Below are positions 1 to 5,783 of a stretch of DNA of 16,712 bases, piece by piece. Source of the stretch: Roseovarius sp. (GTDB lineage Bacteria; Pseudomonadota; Alphaproteobacteria; Rhodobacterales; Rhodobacteraceae); assembly GCA_021767845.1 (NCBI GenBank), contig JAASSQ010000035.1, positions 1 to 16,712 of the forward strand. Reading direction: 5' to 3'. A program made the position numbers and the translations under genes. How positions within the stretch are numbered: position 1 is the stretch's first letter; every line of letters begins with the position of its first letter. The notes beneath the pieces are model-generated. The model was not told the origin of the DNA. It did no database searches and saw nothing but the letters and a program-made list of their open reading frames with translations.

Positions 1-691
1 AATCCAGCACGCCGAACATCGCCTCCTGCCCCTCGCCCACGGCCAGGCCGCCCACCGCGTAGCCGTCGAACCCGATCCCGGTCAGCGCCTTGGCCGATTC
101 CTCGCGCAGATCGCGGGTCACGCCGCCCTGCATGATCCCGAACAGGGCATGGCCCGGCCGGTCCCCGAAGGCCTCTTTCGACCGCGCCGCCCACCGCATC
201 GACAGGCGCATGGCGCGGGCCACCTCGTCGTCCGATGCCGGCAAGGCCGGGCATTCATCGAAACACATCACGATATCCGACCCCAGAAGCCGCTGGATCT
301 CCATCGACCGTTCCGGCGTCAGCGCGTGTTTCGAGCCGTCGATATGGCTCTTGAAGGTCACGCCCTCCTCGGTCAGCTTGCGCAGCCCCGCAAGGCTCAT
401 AACCTGGAAGCCGCCCGAATCCGTCAGGATCGGGCGCTCCCAGTTCATGAACCTGTGCAGCCCGCCCAGCCGGTCGATCCGCTCCGCCGTGGGGCGCAGC
501 ATCAGGTGATAGGTATTGCCCAGCAGGATGTCGGCGCCCGTGGCGCGCACGTTTTCCGGCAACATCGCCTTGACGGTGGCCGCCGTGCCCACCGGCATGA
601 AGGCCGGCGTGCGGATCTCGCCGCGCGGGGTCTCGATCACGCCCTGACGGGCCGATCCGTCCGTCGCCTGCAAACGAAAGCTGAATTTCAC
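1..691 (-). CDS. tgt: Queuine/preQ1 tRNA-guanine transglycosylase, 3' end missing
   Basis: This enzyme exchanges guanine 34 of tRNAs with GUN anticodons for the queuosine precursor preQ1. The first 230 residues are present; the remainder, including the C-terminal zinc-binding cysteine cluster, lies beyond the left edge. The translation carries family motifs in order: FMPVGT near residue 31, GNTYHL at 59-63, and TDSGGFQ, whose Asp91 matches the catalytic nucleophile. SDIVMCFDEC, FGIMQGG and FDGYAVGGLAVGE follow. I chose the GTG at 691 because the resulting N-terminus (VKFSFRLQATDG) aligns with the start of known Tgt proteins and no in-frame ATG lies just upstream. The longer leftward reading frame through this stretch is in another frame and shows no family similarity. 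The gene diverges from the SPFH gene across 105 bp that must hold both promoters. The family assignment is firm; the GTG start is likely. Confidence 0.96.
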   Translation of the reverse strand, partial: MKFSFRLQATDGSARQGVIETPRGEIRTPAFMPVGTAATVKAMLPENVRATGADILLGNTYHLMLRPTAERIDRLGGLHRFMNWERPILTDSGGFQVMSLAGLRKLTEEGVTFKSHIDGSKHALTPERSMEIQRLLGSDIVMCFDECPALPASDDEVARAMRLSMRWAARSKEAFGDRPGHALFGIMQGGVTRDLREESAKALTGIGFDGYAVGGLAVGEGQEAMFGVLD

Positions 692-796
692 CGAAGAACC
701 CCGCAATTGCCGTCTTTCGACCCCACTTAAAGAGGATTACGGTGACTTGCAAAACCCTGTCCGCCGCCCCGCGCGGCCCCCCGGAGACCGAATGCC

Positions 797-1690
797 ATGA
801 CCGAAGAGCAACTCGTCGCCCTGCTCGGCGCGAACCTGGTCTGGATCCTGCTTGCGATCCTGATCTTCGCGGTGATCTTCAAGGGCGTCCAGATCGTGCC
901 GCAATCCGAACAATACGTGGTCGAACGCTTCGGCCGGCTGCGCGCGGTGCTGGCGCCGGGGATCAATTTCATCGTCCCCTTCCTCGACGTGGTGCGCCAC
1001 AAGGTGTCGATCCTCGAACGCCAGCTTCCCACCGCCAGCCAGGACGCGATCACCCGCGACAACGTGCTGGTGCAGGTGGAAACCTCGGTCTTCTTCCGTA
1101 TCATCCGCCCCGAGAAAACGGTCTACCGCATCCGCGACATCAACGCCGCCGTGGCCACCACCGTCGCCGGGATCGTCCGCGCCGAGATCGGCAAGATGGA
1201 CCTTGACGACGTTCAGGCCAACCGCTCGGCGCTGATCGAGACAATCAAGGGCGCCGTCGAGGACGCCGTGGACAACTGGGGAATCGAGGTGACGCGCGCC
1301 GAGATCCTCGATGTCAATCTCGACGCCGCCACCCGCGAGGCGATGCTCCAGCAGCTCAACGCCGAACGCGCCCGCCGCGCCCAGGTCACCGAGGCCGAGG
1401 GCAAGAAACGCGCCGTCGAACTGCAGGCCGATGCCGAGCTTTACGCCGCCGAGCAGACCGCCAAGGCCCGCCGGATCGAAGCCGACGCCGAGGCCTACGC
1501 CACCGGGGTCGTGGCCCGCGCCATCGCCGACAACGGGCTGGAGGCCGCGCAATACCAGGTCGCGCTGAAACAGGTCGAGGCGCTGAACGCGCTCGGCAAC
1601 GGCCCCTCGTCGCAGACCGTGCTTGTGCCCGCCCAGGCGCTCGAAGCCTTCGGCAACGCCTTCAACATGCTCAAGGGGCGCGGCGCATGA
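797..1690 (+). CDS. SPFH/Band 7 membrane protein (stomatin/QmcA type)
   Basis: A 297-residue member of the SPFH (stomatin, prohibitin, flotillin, HflK/C) family, closest in layout to Escherichia coli QmcA. Such proteins form large membrane-associated oligomers thought to organise membrane microdomains or control membrane proteases. One N-terminal membrane segment spans about residues 13-32. It is followed by the Band 7 region (VPQSEQYVVERFGR, then LAPGINFIVPF, DNVLVQVETSVFFRI, and EVTRAEILDVN). A long Ala/Glu/Arg-rich coiled coil occupies about residues 185-245. A GGAG at 783-786 precedes the ATG. The stop codon overlaps the start of the NfeD-like gene by 4 nt (ATGA). SPFH plus NfeD is a conserved bacterial pairing, which supports both calls. 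The exact client of this pair cannot be read from the sequence. Confidence 0.93.
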   Translation: MTEEQLVALLGANLVWILLAILIFAVIFKGVQIVPQSEQYVVERFGRLRAVLAPGINFIVPFLDVVRHKVSILERQLPTASQDAITRDNVLVQVETSVFFRIIRPEKTVYRIRDINAAVATTVAGIVRAEIGKMDLDDVQANRSALIETIKGAVEDAVDNWGIEVTRAEILDVNLDAATREAMLQQLNAERARRAQVTEAEGKKRAVELQADAELYAAEQTAKARRIEADAEAYATGVVARAIADNGLEAAQYQVALKQVEALNALGNGPSSQTVLVPAQALEAFGNAFNMLKGRGA

Positions 1691-1959
1691 CCTGGCTCCT
1701 GCAGATCTGGTGGGTGTGGCTGGGCGCTGCCCTGGCGCTCGCGATCCTCGAAACCCTGATCCCCGGCTACATCTTTCTCGGGCTGGCGCTCGGCGCGGGC
1801 GTGATGGCCCTTCTGGTCGCCCTGCCCCTGCCGCTGGGGCCCGCCGGGATGGTGGCGCTCTTCGCGCTGCTCTCGCTGGTGGCCTGGCTTGGGATGCGCC
1901 GCGCCTTCCGCGCCCGCAACGATCAAAGCCGGATCATCCACGAGGACATCAACGACTGA
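1687..1959 (+). CDS. Short NfeD-like membrane protein
   Basis: A 90-residue protein with an N-terminal aromatic-rich start (MTWLLQIWWVWLG) and two or three hydrophobic membrane segments, roughly residues 8-24, 28-48 and 52-68. It ends in a short basic and then acidic tail. Its start overlaps the SPFH stop by 4 nt, so translation is probably coupled. NfeD-family partners of SPFH proteins (for example E. coli YbbJ, about 150 residues) usually carry a C-terminal soluble OB-fold domain after the membrane part. That domain is absent here, and the bases after the stop at 1957-1959 do not read as coding in any frame. The protein is therefore either a naturally short membrane-only form or an old truncation. 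The call rests more on the SPFH neighbour and the membrane pattern than on strong sequence motifs. Confidence 0.78.
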   Translation: MTWLLQIWWVWLGAALALAILETLIPGYIFLGLALGAGVMALLVALPLPLGPAGMVALFALLSLVAWLGMRRAFRARNDQSRIIHEDIND

Positions 1960-1972
1960 CCCGCCGGAAAAC

Positions 1973-2002
1973 TTGGCATCGGGCACCCGATCGGTCTATG
2001 CT
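1973..2002 (+). promoter_or_regulatory. Possible sigma70-type promoter for the rimK fusion
   Basis: TTGGCA at 1973-1978 and TATGCT at 1997-2002 are separated by 18 bp, in the 77-bp gap between the NfeD-like gene and the rimK start. The -35 box matches the consensus at five of six positions and the -10 at four of six. It would start transcription about 30 nt before the ATG at 2037. Only its position and boxes support it. Confidence 0.4.
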
Positions 2003-2036
2003 GGCCAGCCACGGACCACGAACCCACAGGACGCCC

Positions 2037-3458
2037 ATGACCGACACGCCAGACCCCGCCCAGCAGTTGCAATTCGGCTGGGAAGAATGGGTGTCGCTGC
2101 CCGATCTGGGCGTGCCCGCGCTGCGCGCCAAGGTCGATACCGGGGCGCGCACCTCGGCGCTGCACGCCTTCGACATCGAAACCTTCGGCCCGGCCTCCAA
2201 GCCCAAGGTGCGCTTTACCGTGCACCCGATCCCCGGCCGCGACGATTTCGTGATCCCCTGCTCGGCCCCGATCCTCGACCGCCGCGAGGTCACCTCGTCG
2301 AACGGCGAAAAGGAACTGCGCTACGTGATCGAAAGCGCGCTCAGCGTCAACGGCGACTCTTGGCCGATCGAGATCACCCTGACCAACCGCGCCACGATGG
2401 CATCGCGGATGCTGCTGGGGCGGCAGGCGCTCAAGGATCACATCACGATCGTGGCGACCGACCGCTTCATGCAGCCCGAACTCAGCTACGATGTCTATCA
2501 CACCGCCAAGATGCGCACCGCCGCTCCGCAGCGCGCACTGCGCATCTGCGTCCTGTCGCGCGAGGATAACTACTCCACCCGCCGCCTTGTCGAAGAGGGC
2601 GAGAACCGCGGCCACTCGGTCGAGGTCATCAACACCACGCGCTGCTACATGGCGATCAACGCGATGGCCCCCGAGGTGCATTACGACGGCAAGCGCCTGC
2701 CGCGCTTCGATGCGGTCATTCCCCGGATCGGCGCGTCGATCACCCCCTACGGCACCGCCATCATCCGCCAGTTCGAAACCATCGGCACCTATTGCGTGAA
2801 CCCCTCGGCCGGGATCACCGCCAGCCGCGACAAGCTCTATGCCCATCAGCTTCTGGCGCGCGCCAAGATCGGGATGCCCAACACCGCCTTTGCCGCCTCG
2901 CCCAAGGACACCGGCAACCTCATCGGGCTGGTGGGCACCGCGCCGCTGATCGTCAAGCTGCTGGAATCGACCCAAGGCAAGGGCGTGGTGCTGGCCGAAA
3001 CCAGGAAGGCCGCCGAATCGGTGATCGACGCCTTCCGCGGCCTCAAGGCCAATTTCCTGGTGCAGGATTTCGTGAAAGAGGCCGCGGGCGAGGACATCCG
3101 CTGCCTCGTCATCGGCGGCAAGGTCGTGGCCTCGATGAAGCGCACCGGCGCAGAGGGGGATTTCCGCTCCAACCTGCATCGCGGCGGCTCGGCCAAATCC
3201 GTGCGCATCACCCGCGCCGAGCGCGAAACCGCGATCCGCGCCGCCAAGGTGTTCGACCTCAACATGGCCGGGGTCGATCTGCTGCGCTCCGAGGGCGGCC
3301 CCAAGGTGCTCGAGGTGAACTCCTCCCCCGGCTTCGAGGGAATCGAGACCTCGACCGGCAAGAACATCGTCGGCCGCCTCTACGACCAGATCGAATCCCG
3401 CGTCCGCCCCGCCCCGATCCGGCGCCGCAAGACGGCCTCGAAAAAGGACGAGAAATGA
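2037..3458 (+). CDS. rimK: RimB-like protease domain fused to RimK glutamate ligase
   Basis: A 473-residue two-domain protein. Residues about 12-160 form a retropepsin-like domain of the family often labelled ATP-dependent zinc protease or RimB, with the signature VDTGARTSALHA (Asp34-Thr-Gly-Ala) and a later LLGRQAL. Residues about 168-460 are a full-length RimK: LRICVLSRE, RCYMAINAMAPEVHY, FDAVIPRIGASITPYG, STQGKGVVLAETR, DIRCLVIGG, EGDFRSNLHRGG, and the ATP-grasp metal site EVNSSPGFEG. RimK adds glutamates to the C-terminus of ribosomal protein S6; RimB-type proteins in pseudomonads have been linked to removing them. One polypeptide may thus hold opposing activities (inference). A longer in-frame reading from 1623 was rejected because it runs through the SPFH end and the NfeD gene. 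The ATG at 2037 has an AGGA 5 nt upstream. The Lys/Arg-rich tail is unremarkable. Confidence 0.93.
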   Translation: MTDTPDPAQQLQFGWEEWVSLPDLGVPALRAKVDTGARTSALHAFDIETFGPASKPKVRFTVHPIPGRDDFVIPCSAPILDRREVTSSNGEKELRYVIESALSVNGDSWPIEITLTNRATMASRMLLGRQALKDHITIVATDRFMQPELSYDVYHTAKMRTAAPQRALRICVLSREDNYSTRRLVEEGENRGHSVEVINTTRCYMAINAMAPEVHYDGKRLPRFDAVIPRIGASITPYGTAIIRQFETIGTYCVNPSAGITASRDKLYAHQLLARAKIGMPNTAFAASPKDTGNLIGLVGTAPLIVKLLESTQGKGVVLAETRKAAESVIDAFRGLKANFLVQDFVKEAAGEDIRCLVIGGKVVASMKRTGAEGDFRSNLHRGGSAKSVRITRAERETAIRAAKVFDLNMAGVDLLRSEGGPKVLEVNSSPGFEGIETSTGKNIVGRLYDQIESRVRPAPIRRRKTASKKDEK

Positions 3459-3480
3459 GCCCGCCCCGGCGCTGTGACCG

Positions 3481-3560
3481 GGGTTTGTACGAAACTCTCC
3501 GGCGGCACGTCGGGTTTGGTACGAAACCGGGGGGTAAATGTGCCGTTTCGTACGAACCTG
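3481..3560 (+). repeat. Triple-palindrome intergenic repeat, copy 1
   Basis: Three near-palindromes related to GTTTCGTACGAAAC lie in the rimK-sufT gap. Their GTAC cores are at 3487-3490, 3519-3522 and 3550-3553, spaced 32 and 31 bp, close to three helical turns. The third site reads GTTTCGTACGAACC. Between the second and third sites is the string GGGGTAAATGTGCCG. The same arrangement recurs in inverted orientation at 12844-12922, aligned without gaps. From the first to the last GTAC core the two copies match at about 51 of 67 positions by eye, including 22 of 27 in the second spacer. I do not recognise the element. The palindrome has the same outline as the chromosomal parS site (GTTTC-ACGT-GAAAC), but with a different central tetramer. 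Confidence 0.8.
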
Positions 3561-3585
3561 CCCCCTCTGGACGGACCGGGCCATA

Positions 3586-3610
3586 AAACTTATATGTTTC
3601 GTCAGGAAAC
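3586..3610 (+). promoter_or_regulatory. Dyad symmetries at the sufT promoter/leader
   Basis: Two adjacent dyads sit 15-40 nt before the sufT start. The first is AAAC-TTATAT-GTTT (3586-3599), nearly self-complementary, and it holds the only AT-rich, -10-like sequence in this gap. The second is GTTTC-GTCAG-GAAAC (3596-3610), with perfect 5-bp arms, and it shares its outer half-sites with the upstream repeat but has five central bases. An operator or promoter overlap is plausible; no known Fe-S or iron regulator box (IscR, Irr, RirA) is recognisable. Confidence 0.4.
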
Positions 3611-3625
3611 CGCAGGAGTCAGCCC

Positions 3626-3988
3626 ATGACCCACAGCCCAGAACCGCTCGAAGGCGCCCCGCTGATCGCCCCGTCCAGTACGGAGCACCCGCTCTACGAC
3701 CAGATCGTCGAGGCGTGCCGGTCTGTCTATGACCCTGAAATTCCAGTGAATATTTACGATCTGGGGCTGATCTACACGATCGAGATCGGCGAGGACAACG
3801 CCGTCCGTGTCATCATGACCCTGACCGCGCCGGGCTGTCCCGTCGCAGGCGAGATGCCCGGCTGGGTGGCCGAGGCGATCGAGCCCGTCGCGGGCGTCAA
3901 GCAGGTCGATGTCGAACTGGTCTGGGATCCGCCCTGGGGTATGGACATGATGAGCGACGAAGCCCGCCTCGAACTCGGGTTCATGTAA
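3626..3988 (+). CDS. sufT: SufT/MIP18-family (DUF59) Fe-S assembly protein
   Basis: A 120-residue DUF59 protein of the SufT type, an auxiliary factor in maturing Fe-S proteins in the cytosol. Hallmarks are DPEIPVNIYDLGLIY (residues 36-50), TLTAPGCPVAGEMP with the conserved Cys71, and VWDPPWGMDMMSDEAR near the C-terminus. A further Cys31 is present. About 20 N-terminal residues are variable, as in relatives. An AGGAG precedes the ATG by about 8 nt. It is followed after 29 bp by sufA on the same strand, so the two are very likely co-transcribed. The main suf operon (sufB, C, D, S) is not in this window, so the pair is detached from it or is a satellite of it. Two dyads immediately upstream may mediate regulation. 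Confidence 0.93.
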   Translation: MTHSPEPLEGAPLIAPSSTEHPLYDQIVEACRSVYDPEIPVNIYDLGLIYTIEIGEDNAVRVIMTLTAPGCPVAGEMPGWVAEAIEPVAGVKQVDVELVWDPPWGMDMMSDEARLELGFM

Positions 3989-4017
3989 ATAAATCAATCC
4001 ATTGGAAGGCAAAGCTC

Positions 4018-4368
4018 ATGTTTGGCATTCCCGGAAAACAAGCGGTGTCGATGACCCCCGCCGCTGCGGCCCAGATCCGCAAGCTAATGGATCAGGACGG
4101 CCATCAGGGCCTGCGCGTGGGCGTCAAGAAGGGCGGTTGCGCCGGCATGGAATACACGATGGAGTATGTGGCCGAGGTGGACCCCCACGATGAGGTAGTC
4201 GAACAGGACGGCGCCCGCGTGATGATCGCGCCGATGGCGCAGATGTTCCTGTTCGGGACCGAGATTGATTATCAAACCTCGCTTCTGGAATCGGGCTTCG
4301 TGTTCAACAATCCCAACGTCACCGAGGCCTGTGGCTGCGGCGAATCCATCAAGTTCGAAGGCATGTAA
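4018..4368 (+). CDS. sufA: A-type Fe-S carrier (HesB/IscA/SufA family)
   Basis: A 116-residue A-type carrier that receives Fe-S clusters from a scaffold and hands them to target proteins. The three conserved cluster ligands are visible: Cys41 in KKGGCAGMEY, and Cys105 and Cys107 in EACGCGESIKF near the C-terminus. The rest follows the family (VSMTPAAAAQIRKLM at the N-terminus, then FLFGTEIDYQTSLLESGFVFNNPN). The strong ribosome site GGAAGG at 4004-4009 is correctly spaced for the ATG at 4018. It lies 29 bp after sufT, which supports an Fe-S biogenesis role and the sufA name over erpA or iscA, though these subfamilies cannot be cleanly separated from one sequence. A 57-bp gap without a clear terminator leads to tpiA, so read-through is possible. 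Confidence 0.92.
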   Translation: MFGIPGKQAVSMTPAAAAQIRKLMDQDGHQGLRVGVKKGGCAGMEYTMEYVAEVDPHDEVVEQDGARVMIAPMAQMFLFGTEIDYQTSLLESGFVFNNPNVTEACGCGESIKFEGM

Positions 4369-4425
4369 GCGCCACGCCGCAAGCATCTGTAATCCCGTAG
4401 AAATTTTGAGTTGAAGGATTTTGTC

Positions 4426-5172
4426 ATGCGCAAGCTCGTGGCCGGCAACTGGAAAATGAACGGCACGCGCGCCGCACTTGACGATCTGCGCGCCATCGCC
4501 GCCGCGCACCCGTCGCCGCAGGTCGATCTGCTGATCTGCCCTCCGGCCACCCTGCTTGCGGCCGCGTCATCAGCCACCGAGGGCACACCACTATATATAG
4601 GGGGGCAGGACTGTCACGCCGCCCCCTCAGGTGCGCATACCGGCGACATCTCCGCCCCCATGCTGGCCGATTGCGGCGCAACCGCCGTCATCCTCGGCCA
4701 TTCCGAGCGCCGCGAAAATCACCATGAAACCAATGGCTTGGTCCGCGACAAGGCCCTGGCCGCGTTCGATGCGGGCCTGACCGCCATCATATGCATCGGC
4801 GAAACCCTCGCGCAGCGCGAGGCCGGCGACACGCTCGACGTGATCCGCGACCAACTGGACGGGTCGCTGCCCGACACCGCGACCGCGGCCAACAGCGTGA
4901 TCGCCTATGAACCGGTCTGGGCCATTGGCACCGGCAAGGTTGCCAGCCTTGATCAGATCGGCGAAGTTCATGATTTCATTCGCGAAAACATCACCGCCCG
5001 CTTCGGTGACGCGGCCTCCGGCCTGCGCCTGCTCTATGGCGGATCGGTCAAGCCGGGCAACGCGGCCGAGATCTTCGGCGTGTCCAACGTGGACGGCGCC
5101 CTGGTCGGCGGCGCGAGCCTTAAGGAGGTGGATTTCTCGCCGATTATCAAGGCGTTGGAAGGCACTATTTAA
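4426..5172 (+). CDS. tpiA: Triosephosphate isomerase
   Basis: Interconverts dihydroxyacetone phosphate and glyceraldehyde 3-phosphate in glycolysis and gluconeogenesis. The 248 residues cover the whole TIM barrel. Catalytic residues are in place: Asn8 and Lys10 (AGNWKMNG), His92 (ILGHSERR), and Glu162 (YEPVWAIGTG), the last leading into flexible loop 6. The phosphate-binding strands LLYGGSVKPGN and DGALVGGASL close the protein. The ATG at 4426 was preferred to an in-frame TTG at 4411 because GAAGGA (4413-4418) is well placed 7 nt before it and MRKLVAGNWKMN is the expected N-terminus. The gene ends 4 bp from the stop of the convergent Lrp-type gene, leaving no room for a separate terminator. 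A short AT-rich run (CTATATATAG near 4590) is ordinary coding sequence. Confidence 0.97.
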   Translation: MRKLVAGNWKMNGTRAALDDLRAIAAAHPSPQVDLLICPPATLLAAASSATEGTPLYIGGQDCHAAPSGAHTGDISAPMLADCGATAVILGHSERRENHHETNGLVRDKALAAFDAGLTAIICIGETLAQREAGDTLDVIRDQLDGSLPDTATAANSVIAYEPVWAIGTGKVASLDQIGEVHDFIRENITARFGDAASGLRLLYGGSVKPGNAAEIFGVSNVDGALVGGASLKEVDFSPIIKALEGTI

Positions 5173-5176
5173 GTCG

Positions 5177-5638
5177 TTATAACGGCAGCATCGTTGTCGA
5201 TTTGATCTCTTCCATCGACAGCAACGCGGTCACGTTGTGGACCTTCACCTCTGAAATCAGCGCCTGGTAAAACGTATCATACGCCCGCGCGTTCGAAACG
5301 CGCACCTTCAGAATATAGTCAATGTCCCCCGCCAACCGATGCGCCTCCTGCACCTCGGGCCGGTCGCGCAGGGCTTGCAGAAACCGCGCCTGCCAGTCCG
5401 CATCATGCTCGGACGTGCGGATCAGAACGAAAAAACATGCTTCGAAACCAAGGGCTTCGGCATCCAGAAGGAATGTCTGCTGCTTGATGATGCCGCCCTC
5501 GCGCATCTTGCGAATCCGGTTCCAGACCGGGGTCTTGGAACTGCCCACGGTCTTCGCGATCTCGTCCAGAGACTGTCCGCCGTCCTGCTGCAGCTGCACA
5601 AGAATTTTCCGATCCAGATCGTCGATACGAACGCCCAT
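5177..5638 (-). CDS. Lrp/AsnC-family transcriptional regulator
   Basis: A 153-residue regulator with the standard family layout. An N-terminal winged helix-turn-helix (DDLDRKILVQLQQDGGQSLDEIAKTVGSSKTPVWNRI interrupted only by variable residues, about 5-60) leads to a C-terminal RAM ligand/oligomer domain with RLAGDIDYILKV and a conserved EEIKSTTMLPL end. The frame is open further upstream to 5695, but the ATG at 5638 gives the family start MGVRIDDLDRK and has GAAGGA about 9 nt before it. It diverges from cysG, and a dyad in the shared 145-bp gap overlaps its likely promoter. Autoregulation and control of the sulfur operon, perhaps sensing cysteine or another amino acid, is therefore a reasonable inference. 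The effector cannot be read from sequence. It converges on tpiA with a 4-bp gap. Confidence 0.94.
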   Translation of the reverse strand: MGVRIDDLDRKILVQLQQDGGQSLDEIAKTVGSSKTPVWNRIRKMREGGIIKQQTFLLDAEALGFEACFFVLIRTSEHDADWQARFLQALRDRPEVQEAHRLAGDIDYILKVRVSNARAYDTFYQALISEVKVHNVTALLSMEEIKSTTMLPL

Positions 5639-5733
5639 TTCTGATTTTCCTTCAATTTGGAACACGCCGGCCGAGGATAGGAATGCTTGGAACATTTGTT
5701 CTTATCTGTGACGGCATATGGCCTTTTCGTGGG

Positions 5734-5762
5734 AATATTTTCTATATTTCGGGTGAAGTCAA
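5734..5762 (-). promoter_or_regulatory. Likely Lrp-type gene promoter overlapping a 15-bp operator-like dyad
   Basis: Reading leftward, TTGACT (plus-strand 5757-5762) and AATATT (5734-5739) are 17 bp apart, a good sigma70-type promoter for the regulator gene, with a leader of about 90 nt. The -10 lies in a perfect dyad AATAT-TTTCT-ATATT (5734-5748), whose length suits an Lrp/AsnC dimer site. On the plus strand TATATT (5743-5748) could serve as a -10 for cysG, but no good -35 accompanies it, which fits an activator-dependent promoter. Binding by the neighbouring regulator is inferred. Confidence 0.5.
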
Positions 5763-5783
5763 ACAGTTCACCAAGGCCGCCCC

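Noticed and set aside
3481..3560. Interpretation of the palindromes as standard parS, LexA, FnrL or iron-regulator sites
   Set aside because: The centre GTAC differs from parS (ACGT), and the arms do not match the known Rhodobacterales LexA, Fnr, Irr or RirA boxes.
1923..3584. A 553-residue leftward open frame antisense to rimK
   Set aside because: Composition is typical of GC-rich antisense frames (Gly, Ala, Arg, His, Asp rich), and rimK on the other strand is unequivocal.
4586..4606. TATATATA run followed by six Gs inside tpiA, resembling a promoter or slippage site
   Set aside because: It encodes the ordinary PLYIGGQD segment of triosephosphate isomerase and the frame is intact on both sides.
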